Positions 17,664-27,394 of a DNA stretch of 64,000 bases are shown here, in pieces. The notes beneath the pieces are model-generated. The model ran no database searches. It was not told the origin of the DNA and saw nothing but the letters and a program-made list of their open reading frames with translations. This DNA comes from Polaribacter sp. MED152. Lineage in GTDB: Bacteria; Bacteroidota; Bacteroidia; Flavobacteriales; Flavobacteriaceae. The translations under genes were made by a program, and so were the position numbers. The stretch covers positions 2,118,501-2,182,500 of the forward strand of contig NC_020830.1 of assembly GCF_000152945.2 (NCBI RefSeq). The letters are read 5' to 3'. Numbering within the stretch: the stretch's first letter is position 1; each line of letters starts with the position of its first letter.

Positions 17664-18536
17664 ATGAATAATCAACAACAGAAATGGTTGTATCTTCTTT
17701 TATTATCATTTGTTTGGGGAAGCTCCTTTATATTAATGAAGAAGGCTTTAATAGATTTAACGCCTGTTCAAGTAGGGGCTTTACGCATGTTAGTTGCTGG
17801 AGTTGTTTTATTGGCTTTTGGCTTTAAAAGTTTAAAACAAATAAAGAGAAAACACTACAAGTATATTTTTTATACAGCCTTGTTGGGTACATTTTTTCCT
17901 GTGTTTTTATTTGCTTTTGCAGTAAATGGTATAGATAGTTCTATAGCTTCTATTCTTAATTCATTAACCCCTTTTAATACATTTATTTTTGGAGTTTTAG
18001 CTTTTGGATTAAAATTTAAAAAAGAACAATTAGTAGGTATAGTTATAGGTTTAGTAGGTACAGTTGTACTTATTGTTAAAGGCGCAGATCTAAATCCGAA
18101 TCAAAATTATTGGTTTACGTTATTAGTGGTAATAGCCTCTATAGGTTACGCTTTAAATGTAAATTTGGTTAAGAAATACCTAAGTGATGTAAGTGCTCTA
18201 AGTATTGTTACAGGTAATTTTTTATTATTAGTGATTCCTGCTTTAATAGTGCTTTATTTTTCTGATTTTTTTCAAACCATAGAGTTTACAGAATCTAAAA
18301 CTAGTGCTTTAGGTTATGTGGCTGTTTTGGCTATTTTTGGAACAGGAATTGCCAAGGTTTTTTACAATAAAATGGTGCATTTGGCTTCGCCTATATTTGC
18401 ATCGTCAGTTACTTATTTAATACCTATAGTTGCTGTTTTTTGGGGCATTTTAGATGGGGAAGAATTGAGCTTAATTCAATTATTAGCAGGTTTAATAATT
18501 TTGCTTGGAGTGTATTTATTGAATAGATCAAAATAA
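17664..18536 (+). CDS. EamA/DMT-superfamily transporter
   Basis: A 290-residue inner-membrane protein with ten predicted transmembrane helices in two EamA repeats. The N-terminal WLYLLLLSFVWGSSFILMKKAL and the mid-protein TLLVVIASIGYALNVNLVKKYL mark the starts of the two halves. Members export small metabolites such as amino acids or nucleotides; the substrate is not predictable here. It is a single-gene unit between a divergent HMA gene and a hairpin terminator. Confidence 0.9.
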   Translation: MNNQQQKWLYLLLLSFVWGSSFILMKKALIDLTPVQVGALRMLVAGVVLLAFGFKSLKQIKRKHYKYIFYTALLGTFFPVFLFAFAVNGIDSSIASILNSLTPFNTFIFGVLAFGLKFKKEQLVGIVIGLVGTVVLIVKGADLNPNQNYWFTLLVVIASIGYALNVNLVKKYLSDVSALSIVTGNFLLLVIPALIVLYFSDFFQTIEFTESKTSALGYVAVLAIFGTGIAKVFYNKMVHLASPIFASSVTYLIPIVAVFWGILDGEELSLIQLLAGLIILLGVYLLNRSK

Positions 18537-18570
18537 AAAAGAGCCAAAGTGTAACACTTTGACTCTTTTA
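18537..18570. terminator. Bidirectional terminator between the DMT and M16 genes
   Basis: Inverted repeat AAAAGAGCCAAAGTGT / ACACTTTGACTCTTTT with one mismatch, flanked by A and T tracts, between convergent genes. Confidence 0.8.
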
Positions 18571-18589
18571 ACTAATATTTTAAAAAGAC

Positions 18590-20638
18590 TTATTCAAAAT
18601 CAGCGTCTGTAACACCTTCATTTACTTTAATCTCTTTAACTTCAAAGTTTAAATCCATTGGTCCTGTTTTAATACCAACTGAATATGGAAATAAAACTCC
18701 GTTTACGGCTTTGTAGTTTCCAAACGTAGTTGGCACTTTTACCTCTTTACCATCTGGAGTTTTAGCTGTTTTTACTTCTTTGGCTTTTAATCCAGTTTTC
18801 ATGTCATAAAAAACCTCAGTATTATTAAACTTAACTACATAGTAGTTTACGCCATCTATTGGCTCAATTCTGTCTAAAGTACCTTTTTTGTAAGCCATAT
18901 CAGAAAATGGTACTAAAGTAGCTTTAGCTTCATCTATTTGTGCTTGTGGCATATCCATTTTTTGACCTCTTGCTGATTGGTAACCAGTTTCACCATTAAA
19001 AACAGATTTCTGCATTACATTACCCATTACAGCAATTTCTTGCAATGTTTTATTTGGTGCAGATGATTTCATGGTCATAACTAATGGTGTACCCTGTATA
19101 GTTGCATTAGATACAATCATAGTAGTTTTAATAGCTTCTACTTTTTCTTTTCCTCCAATGGCTTCAATATACTTGTCAACTACTGTTTCTGCAGTCATAC
19201 CAGCAGGAATTGGTAAAGTCATTGGTGGTTTAACAGTTGGGTTACCTTCTTTGTCGAAATATTTAATTACGTAATCTGTTTTTTCTAAATTCTTAAGAAC
19301 ATCAATACCCTTACCTGTAATTACAATTCTTGCTTTGTTACCTGTAAAGTATTTAATTGCAGCATTCTGTACATCATCTAAAGTTACTGCTTTAATATTC
19401 TTAATATAGTTTTCATAAAAATCTTCTGGCAAGTTGTAACGCTCAATATTTAATGCAAAGTTAGCTACTGTTCTTGGTTTTTGAACATCCATTACAAAAC
19501 CTCCAATATATTCTTCTTTAGAGTTTTCTAATTCTTCAGCAGATACTTTTTTGTATCGCATTTTATTAATTTCTTTTTGTAACTCTACAACAGAACTATC
19601 TGTTACCATGTTTCTAACACTTGCTGTAGCTCTAAATGTACCTGCATATCTATTTTGTCTTAAACTAGAGTAAGAACCATAGGTATACCCTTTATCTTCT
19701 CTTAAGTTCATGAATAAACGAGCAGTACCACCACCACCTAAAATGTTATTTGCTAAAAGAGCTGCATAATAATCATCATCACCTAAAGTTAAATCTACAT
19801 TATTAATAATTGCAATTTCTGACTGAACTGCATTATCCATATTAATAAAATCAATTTCAGTAGTTTCTACGTTTTTAGCTTCTGGAATTTCGTAAGCAGG
19901 GATTTCTCCTTTTTCCCAGCCAGAAAATAAATCTTTAACTAATGTTTTTGTAGCTTTTGGGTCAATATCACCTTCAATTACTAAATATGCATTGTTAGGC
20001 TTGTAGTAAGTGTTGTAGTTATTAATTACATCTTGTAACGTAATTTTTTCTACACTTTCTTTTGATGTAAATTCTCCAAAAGGATGATTTCTTCCGTAAG
20101 TTAAAACGTTTTCTACTCTTCTTGCAGCAGCAGTAACGCTTTTTTCGTTAGATTTAATTCCATCTAAAGTAATTTGAACTTCCTTGTCAAATTCTTCTTG
20201 AGAAAATACAGGATTCTGCATACCATCTGCCATTAAACCTAAAATTTCTGGAAAGTATTTTGTTAAAGATGAACCAAAAGCACCTGAACTAAAAAAGCTA
20301 ATGTTTGCTCCGTAAAAATCTACTTTTTCGTTAAACTCATCTTTAGAGATAGATTTTGTTCCTCTACCTAATAAGCTTCCCATCATTCCAGAAACACCAG
20401 CAATTTCACCCTCTAAATAAGGTTTGTTATCTATAGTTAAGTTTGCAGAAACTCTTGGTAATTTATGGTTTTCTACCATAATTACTTTTAAACCATTGTC
20501 TAGTGTAAACTTAATTGGCTTACCTAATTTAACTACAGGATCTGGTCCTGGTTTAGGCATTGTACTTCTATCTATTTGTGCATTAATAGCCACTGTTGTA
20601 AGAAATAGCGCTACTAATGATAATATTTTTGTCTTCAT
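18590..20638 (-). CDS. M16-family peptidase-like subunit, catalytically inactive, with C-terminal beta domain
   Basis: A 682-residue secreted protein (signal peptide ending AINAQ). Residues about 35-470 have the two-lobed M16 fold. The zinc motif HxxEH is absent; the equivalent region reads VSGMMGSLLGRGT. The substrate-binding Arg/Tyr motif is kept in DKGYTYGSYSSLRQNRYAG. Residues about 470-682 are a separate beta-rich domain with a LolA-like pattern (VFNGETGYQ ... GVNYYVVKFNNTEVFYDMKTGLKAKE ... NGVLFPYSV). It lies 36 bp downstream of an active M16 gene. The usual arrangement is a heterodimer in which one subunit cuts and the other holds the substrate. Confidence 0.92.
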   Translation of the reverse strand: MKTKILSLVALFLTTVAINAQIDRSTMPKPGPDPVVKLGKPIKFTLDNGLKVIMVENHKLPRVSANLTIDNKPYLEGEIAGVSGMMGSLLGRGTKSISKDEFNEKVDFYGANISFFSSGAFGSSLTKYFPEILGLMADGMQNPVFSQEEFDKEVQITLDGIKSNEKSVTAAARRVENVLTYGRNHPFGEFTSKESVEKITLQDVINNYNTYYKPNNAYLVIEGDIDPKATKTLVKDLFSGWEKGEIPAYEIPEAKNVETTEIDFINMDNAVQSEIAIINNVDLTLGDDDYYAALLANNILGGGGTARLFMNLREDKGYTYGSYSSLRQNRYAGTFRATASVRNMVTDSSVVELQKEINKMRYKKVSAEELENSKEEYIGGFVMDVQKPRTVANFALNIERYNLPEDFYENYIKNIKAVTLDDVQNAAIKYFTGNKARIVITGKGIDVLKNLEKTDYVIKYFDKEGNPTVKPPMTLPIPAGMTAETVVDKYIEAIGGKEKVEAIKTTMIVSNATIQGTPLVMTMKSSAPNKTLQEIAVMGNVMQKSVFNGETGYQSARGQKMDMPQAQIDEAKATLVPFSDMAYKKGTLDRIEPIDGVNYYVVKFNNTEVFYDMKTGLKAKEVKTAKTPDGKEVKVPTTFGNYKAVNGVLFPYSVGIKTGPMDLNFEVKEIKVNEGVTDADFE

Positions 20639-20674
20639 AATTTATATCTTATTTTTAAACGAACTTCGATGTTA

Positions 20675-21988
20675 TTATTTTGCTTCTGGTAAATATTCTA
20701 AAAGTAATCTTTGATTCGGATTTAGATATTTTTTAGCAACATCTCTAATTTCTTCTCTAGTAATTGATCTGTAAATATCAATCTCTGTATTGATTAAATT
20801 AGTGTCTCCATATAAAACATTGTAACGTGCTAAAGAGTTAGCAATACCTTCTACACTTGAGTTAGAATTTACAAAGTTGTTTTCGAACTGATTTTGTAAT
20901 TTTTGAAAATCTTTCTCAGAAATTAATTCAGTTTGCATTTTTACGATTTCTGCATCTACTTCTGCAATAATATCTTTTAATTCTGTATCACCTTGTGGTA
21001 AACCATATAAGATATAAGTACCATAATCTTCTTGACTTAGGTTAATTGCACCAGCTTGTAATGCCATTTTCTTATCATCTACTAACTTTTTGTAAAGAAC
21101 AGAACTTCTACCAGTACTTAAATAAGAAGAAATCATATCTAAAACTCTAGAGTCTCTAGTTTTCATAGATGGTGTTCTGTAAGCAGCCATAATTGCAGGT
21201 ATTTGAATATTTGCATCATAGCCTTTAGCAGTCATCTGCTCAGTAATTGGGTCTTCTTTTGGGAAATTTCTAGTAATTTCTTCACCTCTTGGTATAGGTC
21301 CAAAATAGTCTTCAATCATTTTCTTTGCAGCATCTTTATCAATATCACCAGCAACCACTAAAGTTGCATTGTTTGGTACATAGAACTTTTTGTTAAATGC
21401 TAAAAACTCTTCTAAAGTAGCAGCATCTAAATCTTCCATTTTACCAATAGTTGTTCCTTTATAAGGATGCTTTTTAAAGATGTTTTCTTTTACATATTCT
21501 AAGAATTTAGAATAAGGTTGGTTGTCTACACGTAATCTTTTTTCTTCTTTTACAACTTCATTCTGAGTATCTACACCATCTTGACCAATAATTGGGTGTA
21601 ATAAACGCTCAGACTCCATCCATAAACCTAACTCTAATTTATTAGAAGGAAAGATTTCGTAATAATAAGTTCTGTCATCTGTAGTGTTGGCATTATTTCT
21701 ACCACCATTAGAAGAAACCATTTTGAACCACTCACCTTTTTTAATGTTTTCTGTTCCTTCAAATAATAGGTGTTCAAAGAAGTGAGCCATACCTGTTCTT
21801 CCTGGTTGCTCATCTTTAGCACCTACATGATACATTACAGAAGTTACAACAACAGGTGCTGAAGAGTCTTGATGTAATATTACATGCATTCCATTACTTA
21901 AATCATACTCTTCAAATTCTACCTGTTGAGCATTCATAGAAAACGCAACTAATACAGCAGAAGCAAGAGATAAAATACTTTTCTTCAT
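20675..21988 (-). CDS. M16-family zinc metallopeptidase, active subunit
   Basis: A 437-residue secreted peptidase (signal peptide ending FSMNAQ). It carries the inverted zinc motif HFFEH at residues 69-73 and a downstream glutamate cluster (NEVVKEEKRLR, about 143-153) that supplies the third zinc ligand. It has the full two-domain M16B core but not the C-terminal extension seen in its partner. It is the first gene of a two-gene operon with the inactive subunit. Likely role: degradation of peptides in the periplasm or at the outer membrane; the natural substrate is unknown. Confidence 0.95.
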   Translation of the reverse strand: MKKSILSLASAVLVAFSMNAQQVEFEEYDLSNGMHVILHQDSSAPVVVTSVMYHVGAKDEQPGRTGMAHFFEHLLFEGTENIKKGEWFKMVSSNGGRNNANTTDDRTYYYEIFPSNKLELGLWMESERLLHPIIGQDGVDTQNEVVKEEKRLRVDNQPYSKFLEYVKENIFKKHPYKGTTIGKMEDLDAATLEEFLAFNKKFYVPNNATLVVAGDIDKDAAKKMIEDYFGPIPRGEEITRNFPKEDPITEQMTAKGYDANIQIPAIMAAYRTPSMKTRDSRVLDMISSYLSTGRSSVLYKKLVDDKKMALQAGAINLSQEDYGTYILYGLPQGDTELKDIIAEVDAEIVKMQTELISEKDFQKLQNQFENNFVNSNSSVEGIANSLARYNVLYGDTNLINTEIDIYRSITREEIRDVAKKYLNPNQRLLLEYLPEAK

Positions 21989-22154
21989 TGATTTTTTTAT
22001 TTAATTAATAATTTACATTTGTGTTTGACGCTTCATTTTACAGAATGTTACAGAAAATAAAGTTTTTTGTCAGTTACCAAAAATAACAAAGGTTTGCTAG
22101 AAAACATAATGAAATTAAAGGATAAATATTTTTTATTTTTAATATTTAGCTTTA

Positions 22155-22184
22155 TTGCTGATTTCTAAAAAATATGTATATTTG
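22155..22184 (+). promoter_or_regulatory. Promoter of rplU-rpmA
   Basis: TTG at 22155-22157, a 19-base spacer and a perfect -7 element TATATTTG at 22177-22184. The 20 bases from the -7 element (TATATTTGCATCCGCATTTT) are identical to the stretch before the HU gene at 39734. The leader to the rplU start is about 55 nt. Confidence 0.75.
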
Positions 22185-22243
22185 CATCCGCATTTTCAGT
22201 AAGTTAAGTGCAATAATAAGTATAAATACGCAAAACAAATAGT

Positions 22244-22909
22244 ATGTACGCAATCGTAGAGATAGCAGGGCAGCAGTTTAAAGTAGCAAAAGACCAAAAA
22301 GTATACGTTCATCGTTTACAAGGAGAGGAAGGATCAAAAGTAACTTTTGATAATGTTCTTTTACTTGATGATGCTGGAAACGTAACTTTAGGCGCCCCAG
22401 CTATAGAAGGAGCATCAGTAACAGCTCAAATTTTAAGTCACTTAAAAGGTGATAAAGTTATCGTTTTCAAAAAGAAAAGAAGAAAAGGATACAGAAAGAA
22501 AAATGGACACAGACAGTCTTTTAGCGAGATTCAAATTGAATCTATTGCAGCTTCTGGTACAAAGAAAACTGCTAAGAAAGCAGCTTCTAAGAAAACAGAA
22601 ACTACTGCAGACGCTCCTAAGAAAGCTGCTCCTAAAAAAGCAACTAAGGCTAAAGCTGACGATTTAAAGAAAATTGAAGGTGCAGGTCCTAAGGCTGCAG
22701 AAGCATTAGTAAATGCTGGCTTAGATACATTTGCTAAAGTAGCTAAAACAGATGCTGCTAAATTAAGTGAAATTTTATCTGAAGCTAGTTCAAGATTATC
22801 TCATATTGTAACAGATACTTGGCCAAAGCAAGCTGGTTTAGCTGCGGAAGGTAAATGGGATGAATTAAAAGAATTACAAGATAGATTAGATGGTGGTATT
22901 GAAAAATAA
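22244..22909 (+). CDS. rplU: 50S ribosomal protein L21 with C-terminal helix-hairpin-helix extension
   Basis: The first about 103 residues are a standard bL21 ([19 protein letters not shown] ... [15 protein letters not shown]). The protein then continues for about 115 residues, making 221 in all, twice the usual length. The extension is a Lys/Ala-rich linker (about 104-140), then a helix-hairpin-helix-like unit ([21 protein letters not shown]) and a helical tail. Extended L21 proteins are known in Bacteroidota. The tail may bind rRNA or a factor; its role is not evident. rpmA follows after 38 bp, as in nearly all bacteria. Confidence 0.97.
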   Translation: MYAIVEIAGQQFKVAKDQKVYVHRLQGEEGSKVTFDNVLLLDDAGNVTLGAPAIEGASVTAQILSHLKGDKVIVFKKKRRKGYRKKNGHRQSFSEIQIESIAASGTKKTAKKAASKKTETTADAPKKAAPKKATKAKADDLKKIEGAGPKAAEALVNAGLDTFAKVAKTDAAKLSEILSEASSRLSHIVTDTWPKQAGLAAEGKWDELKELQDRLDGGIEK

Positions 22910-22947
22910 CTAACTAATTTAGCTTTAACTTATAAAAACTCAAGAAA

Positions 22948-23208
22948 ATGGCACATAAAAAAGGTGTAGGTAGTTCGAAGAATGGTAGAGAATCAGAATC
23001 GAAACGTCTAGGTGTAAAAATTTTTGGAGGACAAGCTGCAATTGCAGGTAACATTATTGTTCGTCAGAGAGGTACAACTCACAATCCAGGAGAAAACGTT
23101 TACATGGGTAAAGATCATACTTTACATGCAAAGGTTGACGGAATTGTTGAATTTCAAAAGAAAAGAGATAACAGATCTTATGTATCTGTAACTCCATTTG
23201 AAGCTTAA
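22948..23208 (+). CDS. rpmA: 50S ribosomal protein L27
   Basis: An 86-residue bL27 with the conserved N-terminus [20 protein letters not shown] and the core [21 protein letters not shown]. Its N-terminal tail reaches towards the peptidyl transferase centre. There is no N-terminal propeptide of the Firmicutes type. It is the second gene of the rplU operon and is followed by a strong terminator. Confidence 0.98.
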   Translation: MAHKKGVGSSKNGRESESKRLGVKIFGGQAAIAGNIIVRQRGTTHNPGENVYMGKDHTLHAKVDGIVEFQKKRDNRSYVSVTPFEA

Positions 23209-23226
23209 GAAATTAAGTTCAAAACT

Positions 23227-23263
23227 AAAAAAGCTCAAACATTAATTTGTTTGAGCTTTTTTT
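23227..23263 (+). terminator. Intrinsic terminator after rpmA
   Basis: Hairpin AAAAAGCTCAAACA-TTAAT-TGTTTGAGCTTTTT followed by a T-tract. Confidence 0.9.
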
Positions 23264-23323
23264 ATTGCTTACTTTTCACTCATAAAGGTTTCTCATTCAA
23301 CTTTATAGAAAAATATTCTAGCT

Positions 23324-25231
23324 ATGAAACAGCTTCTTTTCAGCTTCTTTTTGCTTTTTACAGTTACTTTAAAAGCGCAATTGGCAACAGATTTTCAAAA
23401 GATTGAAAATTTTATCATCGAAGAAAAATTAGATTCAGCCGTTTTTTACCTAAACAAATTAAAAGATGGTAAAGACAAGGTATTTTTAAAGAAAATGATT
23501 CTTAAAGATGAAATTTCTTATAAAGATTATTATCAATTTATTTCAAACCTAGCAAAAAGAGAAAATTTAGATTTTATTGCTGTTGCTAATTATATCAACA
23601 AAGAAGTTAAAACGCCTAAAATTAGTAAGGGTTTAAACAGAGATTTTTTTAATATTAAGTGGGTTTTAATAAGCAAACTTAGAAATGAAATCCATTTAGA
23701 AGAAGCAAATCAAGAGCAACTTAAATTAGAAAGCTATATATCAAAATTTAAGGATGCAAGTGATAATTACTTATGGGCAAGTACTAAAATACAAACACAC
23801 CCTCTTGTAATTCATCTTATAGAAAAGAATATAACAGAAGGTAAAGAGTTAATTAGGAAAGGTGTAGCAATTGCAAAAGAGTTAGAAGATGTAGAATTAG
23901 AAATTACCTTCTTGAGCCATTCAAAAGGATTTTTAATTTATGAAAATAAACTAGAGGAATATATTGCTACTTGTGAATATATTCTAGAGTTAGAAAAACA
24001 GTTAGAGGAAAAAACTAGTTATTATTATGGTACCATTACAGATTTAGTAAATGCCTATATTTATAAAGGTGAAGACGATGAAAAGGTTTTAAAACTGATA
24101 GATGAATTGTACAATTCGTATTCTAAACTCTATTCTTATATGCTTTATGCACAACTTATGTCTACAGCAAAAGAAAAGCCAGAAATTAAAAATCTAATTC
24201 TAACAAAATTTAACACTTCTAATGTTTTAGAACTTGTAAAAAAGTTTGATGAGTTGGGTAAAGACCTAAATTTAAACGAATATTATCATCTTATAAATAA
24301 AAGTTCTGATGCTTTAGCAGAACACGATTATTTTGAGGAAGCTTTACAATACAAACACAAGGCACTTCAAATTACTAGAGATATTTATTCTGAAGACCTT
24401 ACAAGATCGCTTACAAAATATAAAAACCAAGAAGCTTTAAAAATTAAAGAGGAAGAAATTGGTTTAGAAAAAGAACAAAGGCAATTGTATTTTATTATTG
24501 CATTGCTTTGTTTTGCATTGCTTATCATCACTTTTGTAGTGCTTAGAAAAATTAAAGATCAATCAAATGAATTAGCACGTAAGAATAAGTTAATTGAAAT
24601 ATCATTAGAGGAAAAAGAGACGCTAATTAAGGAGATGCATCATAGGGTTAAAAATAATTTTCAAATTATAAATAGCTTGTTAGATCTTCAAACGGATGAA
24701 ATAAAAGATATAAAAGCGCTGCAAATATTAGAGAAAGGACGCAATAGAATTAAATCTATGTCTTTAATTCATCAAAAATTATTCAGAAGTAAATCTGGTT
24801 TAATCAACTTTAATGAATTTGTAGATTTGTTGGTGAAAGAACTTTCTTACCTGTATAAGTTGGAAGATAATTTAGATGTTACTGCAAATATTAAAGACAT
24901 ATTTTTTGATATTGATACAGCCATACCTTTAGCATTGGTGTTGAATGAAATTATAACCAATTCTTTTAAGTATGCGTTTGAAACAGAGAAAAATAATAAA
25001 TTAGAAATTACTTTAGATAAGCAAGACAGTCAAGATTACTTATTAACGATAAAAGACAATGGTTCTGGTTTTACAAAAGATTTTGAAATTGAACAAACAA
25101 CAAGTTCTGGTCTAAAATTGGTAAAAAGATTAGTTAGGCAATTGCATGGTAAGTTGACTATTATAAATAACGAAGGTGTTACTTTTGAAATTGAGTTTCA
25201 AGATACAGCAACTAGAAAAGAGATAAACTAA
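23324..25231 (+). CDS. Membrane sensor histidine kinase, HisKA_2 type
   Basis: A 635-residue protein. A signal peptide leads into a large helical periplasmic region (about residues 20-385) that looks TPR-like. One transmembrane helix follows (FIIALLCFALLIITFVVL, about 388-408), then a short coiled coil. The phospho-acceptor motif of the HisKA_2 family is KEMHHRVKNNFQIINSLL (about 437-454). The ATPase domain has N-box NEIITNSFKYAF and G-box DNGSGF. Its partner is the LytTR regulator 5 bp downstream. The signal and target genes are unknown; TPR sensors usually detect a protein partner. Confidence 0.93.
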   Translation: MKQLLFSFFLLFTVTLKAQLATDFQKIENFIIEEKLDSAVFYLNKLKDGKDKVFLKKMILKDEISYKDYYQFISNLAKRENLDFIAVANYINKEVKTPKISKGLNRDFFNIKWVLISKLRNEIHLEEANQEQLKLESYISKFKDASDNYLWASTKIQTHPLVIHLIEKNITEGKELIRKGVAIAKELEDVELEITFLSHSKGFLIYENKLEEYIATCEYILELEKQLEEKTSYYYGTITDLVNAYIYKGEDDEKVLKLIDELYNSYSKLYSYMLYAQLMSTAKEKPEIKNLILTKFNTSNVLELVKKFDELGKDLNLNEYYHLINKSSDALAEHDYFEEALQYKHKALQITRDIYSEDLTRSLTKYKNQEALKIKEEEIGLEKEQRQLYFIIALLCFALLIITFVVLRKIKDQSNELARKNKLIEISLEEKETLIKEMHHRVKNNFQIINSLLDLQTDEIKDIKALQILEKGRNRIKSMSLIHQKLFRSKSGLINFNEFVDLLVKELSYLYKLEDNLDVTANIKDIFFDIDTAIPLALVLNEIITNSFKYAFETEKNNKLEITLDKQDSQDYLLTIKDNGSGFTKDFEIEQTTSSGLKLVKRLVRQLHGKLTIINNEGVTFEIEFQDTATRKEIN

Positions 25232-25236
25232 ATTTT

Positions 25237-25941
25237 ATGGGCAAAATTAAAATTTTGGTGGTAGAAGATGAGATTATCATAGCAGATAATATTTGTAAAA
25301 CGCTAGAGAGCTTAAATTATAAAGTTTTTGAACCTGTAATTAATTTTTCTGAAGCAGTAGCTAGTATAGAAAGCCATAAACCAGATATTTGTATTTTAGA
25401 TATTCAATTATCAGGTAAAAAAACAGGGATAGACTTAGCTAAAAAAATAAATGCAGAATATAAGTTTCCTATTATTTTTTTAACCGCAAATGCAGATTCT
25501 GAAACACTAAATAAAGCGAAAGAAGTATCGCCAAATGCATATTTGGTAAAGCCTTTTAGTAAAAATGAATTGTATACTTCTATAGAATTGGCCATTTCAA
25601 ATTATGCAAAAAAGGCCTTAAAGTTTGACCAAAAAGCAGTTTTTGTAAAAGAAAAAGGAGGCTTTAGTAAAATAAAATTCGAAGACATTCTTTTTATAAA
25701 AAGCGATCATGTGTACGTAGAAATTATACTTACCAATCACAAAAAAATAATATCTAGAATTAGTTTAAATGAAATTTCAGAAAAATTAAATGCAAGTTTT
25801 CAAAGAATTCATAGAGGTTATATTATCAATCTCAACTACTTAGAAAAGGTAAATCAAGATGCCGTTTTTGTTGCAGATTTTGATATTCCAATTGGAAAAA
25901 AATACAGAGAGGATTTAATGCAAAAGATGAATTTATCTTAG
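25237..25941 (+). CDS. LytTR-family response regulator
   Basis: A 234-residue two-domain regulator. The receiver domain (about 1-120) has the acidic pair ED (10-11), the phosphorylation site Asp55 in DICILDIQLSG and Lys105 in LVKPFSK. The LytTR DNA-binding domain (about 135-230) has FEDILFIKSDHVYVEI and FQRIHRGYIINLNYLEKV. It is co-transcribed with the upstream histidine kinase. LytTR proteins bind direct repeats upstream of their targets; I did not identify such a site. Confidence 0.95.
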   Translation: MGKIKILVVEDEIIIADNICKTLESLNYKVFEPVINFSEAVASIESHKPDICILDIQLSGKKTGIDLAKKINAEYKFPIIFLTANADSETLNKAKEVSPNAYLVKPFSKNELYTSIELAISNYAKKALKFDQKAVFVKEKGGFSKIKFEDILFIKSDHVYVEIILTNHKKIISRISLNEISEKLNASFQRIHRGYIINLNYLEKVNQDAVFVADFDIPIGKKYREDLMQKMNLS

Positions 25942-26081
25942 TTTTTTAACTTTCAGAACATTATTAAAGTGTTTAAGAACATTTTTTATTAGATATACTT
26001 AAATTAACCTAACTTTAACCAAAGTATAATTTCTATTTAATAATGTTGGGGGATATTATAACTAATTAAAATTATACCTAT

Positions 26082-26109
26082 AAGCCACTCTTAAAGAGTG
26101 GCTTTTTTT
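26082..26109 (+). terminator. Intrinsic terminator
   Basis: Perfect 11-bp stem AAGCCACTCTT / AAGAGTGGCTT with a T-tract, 140 bp after the response-regulator stop. The long distance leaves room for a 3' UTR or a small RNA between 26010 and 26109. Confidence 0.85.
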
Positions 26110-26147
26110 ATGTAATAAATGTTACGTTACTACTTACTACTATTTTG

Positions 26148-26155
26148 TATTTTTA
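26148..26155 (+). promoter_or_regulatory. Candidate -7 element before waaA
   Basis: TATTTTTA, one mismatch to TAnnTTTG, ends 6 bases before the waaA ATG. The same TATTTTTACAC string precedes mce at 47451. Confidence 0.35.
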
Positions 26156-26161
26156 CACCTT

Positions 26162-27394
26162 ATGAGTTTTCTATATAATTTAGTAGTTTACCTAGCTAAA
26201 TTTTTCTTAGTACTATTGGCAAACTTCAATAAAAAAATAAAGCTTTTTGTTGATGGTAGAAAAGAAACTTTTTCTAAAATAAGCGAGTTAAAAAACCAAA
26301 AAACAATTTGGTTTCATGTAGCTTCTTTGGGCGAATTTGAACAAGCTAGGCCTATAATAGAAGAATTAAAATGCTCACACTCAAACCATAAAATTTTAGT
26401 TACTTTTTTTTCTCCTTCAGGATATGAGGTTCGAAAAGACTACAAACTAGCAGATGTAATTTGCTATTTACCTTTAGACTCTAAAAAGAATGCAAAGCAA
26501 TTTATAGAAACTCTAAATCCTGAATTAGCCATTTTTGTAAAGTATGAGTTTTGGCCAAATTTTTTAAATGAATTAAAAAACAAGGAAATACCTACAATTT
26601 TAGTATCAGGAATTTTAAGAGAAAAACAACTGTTCTTTAAAAGTTATGGAGGGTTTATGAGAAACTCTTTACACGCTTTTCATCATTTCTTTGTTCAAAA
26701 TGAAACTTCTAAAGAATTATTAGCTTCTATTAACTATAATAATGTAACAGTTGCAGGAGACACTAGGTTTGATCGGGTTTCTAAAATTTTAGAACAAGAC
26801 AATTCACTCGATTTTATCACTCAATTTAAAGACAATAAATACACTGTTGTTGCAGGTAGCACTTGGCCTGAAGATGAAGCGTTATTAATTAATTATATCA
26901 ATAACAATGCATCAGAAAATGAGAAATTTATAATTGCACCACATAATATAAACAATGAGGCCATTGTGCAACTTAAAAAAGCTATTGCCAAAAAGACAGT
27001 CTTGTATTCGGATAAAGCACATAAAAAATTAAGCAATTATCAAGTGTTCATTATAGATACTATTGGTATTCTAACCAAAGTATATGCATCCGCAAATTTG
27101 GCATATGTTGGTGGTGGTTTAAAAACAGGACTGCATAATATTTTAGAACCTGCAACTTTTGGTATTCCAGTAATTATTGGTGATAAATTTAGTAAGTTTA
27201 AAGAGGCTGTAGATTTGGTTAAAATTGGTGGATGTATATCTATTCAAAACCAAAAAGAATTTACAGAAAACATGCTACAATTAAGAGATGATAAAAATTA
27301 TAGAACCTTAACAGGTACTATTAACAAAAAATATATTGAAGACAATTTAGGAGCAACAAAACAAATTATGAATTATTTAAAAACGCAATTATAA
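26162..27394 (+). CDS. waaA: 3-deoxy-D-manno-octulosonic acid (Kdo) transferase
   Basis: Transfers Kdo from CMP-Kdo to lipid A precursor at the cytoplasmic face of the inner membrane. The 410-residue protein has an N-terminal membrane anchor (about residues 3-20) and a GT-B fold. Typical blocks are WFHVASLGEFEQARPIIEEL (acceptor-side glutamate), VAGDTRFDRV and YVGGGLKTGLHNILEPATFGIPVIIG (donor site). The stop codon abuts the ATG of the next gene, so it is probably translated together with the YeeE/YedE pair. Confidence 0.96.
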   Translation: MSFLYNLVVYLAKFFLVLLANFNKKIKLFVDGRKETFSKISELKNQKTIWFHVASLGEFEQARPIIEELKCSHSNHKILVTFFSPSGYEVRKDYKLADVICYLPLDSKKNAKQFIETLNPELAIFVKYEFWPNFLNELKNKEIPTILVSGILREKQLFFKSYGGFMRNSLHAFHHFFVQNETSKELLASINYNNVTVAGDTRFDRVSKILEQDNSLDFITQFKDNKYTVVAGSTWPEDEALLINYINNNASENEKFIIAPHNINNEAIVQLKKAIAKKTVLYSDKAHKKLSNYQVFIIDTIGILTKVYASANLAYVGGGLKTGLHNILEPATFGIPVIIGDKFSKFKEAVDLVKIGGCISIQNQKEFTENMLQLRDDKNYRTLTGTINKKYIEDNLGATKQIMNYLKTQL

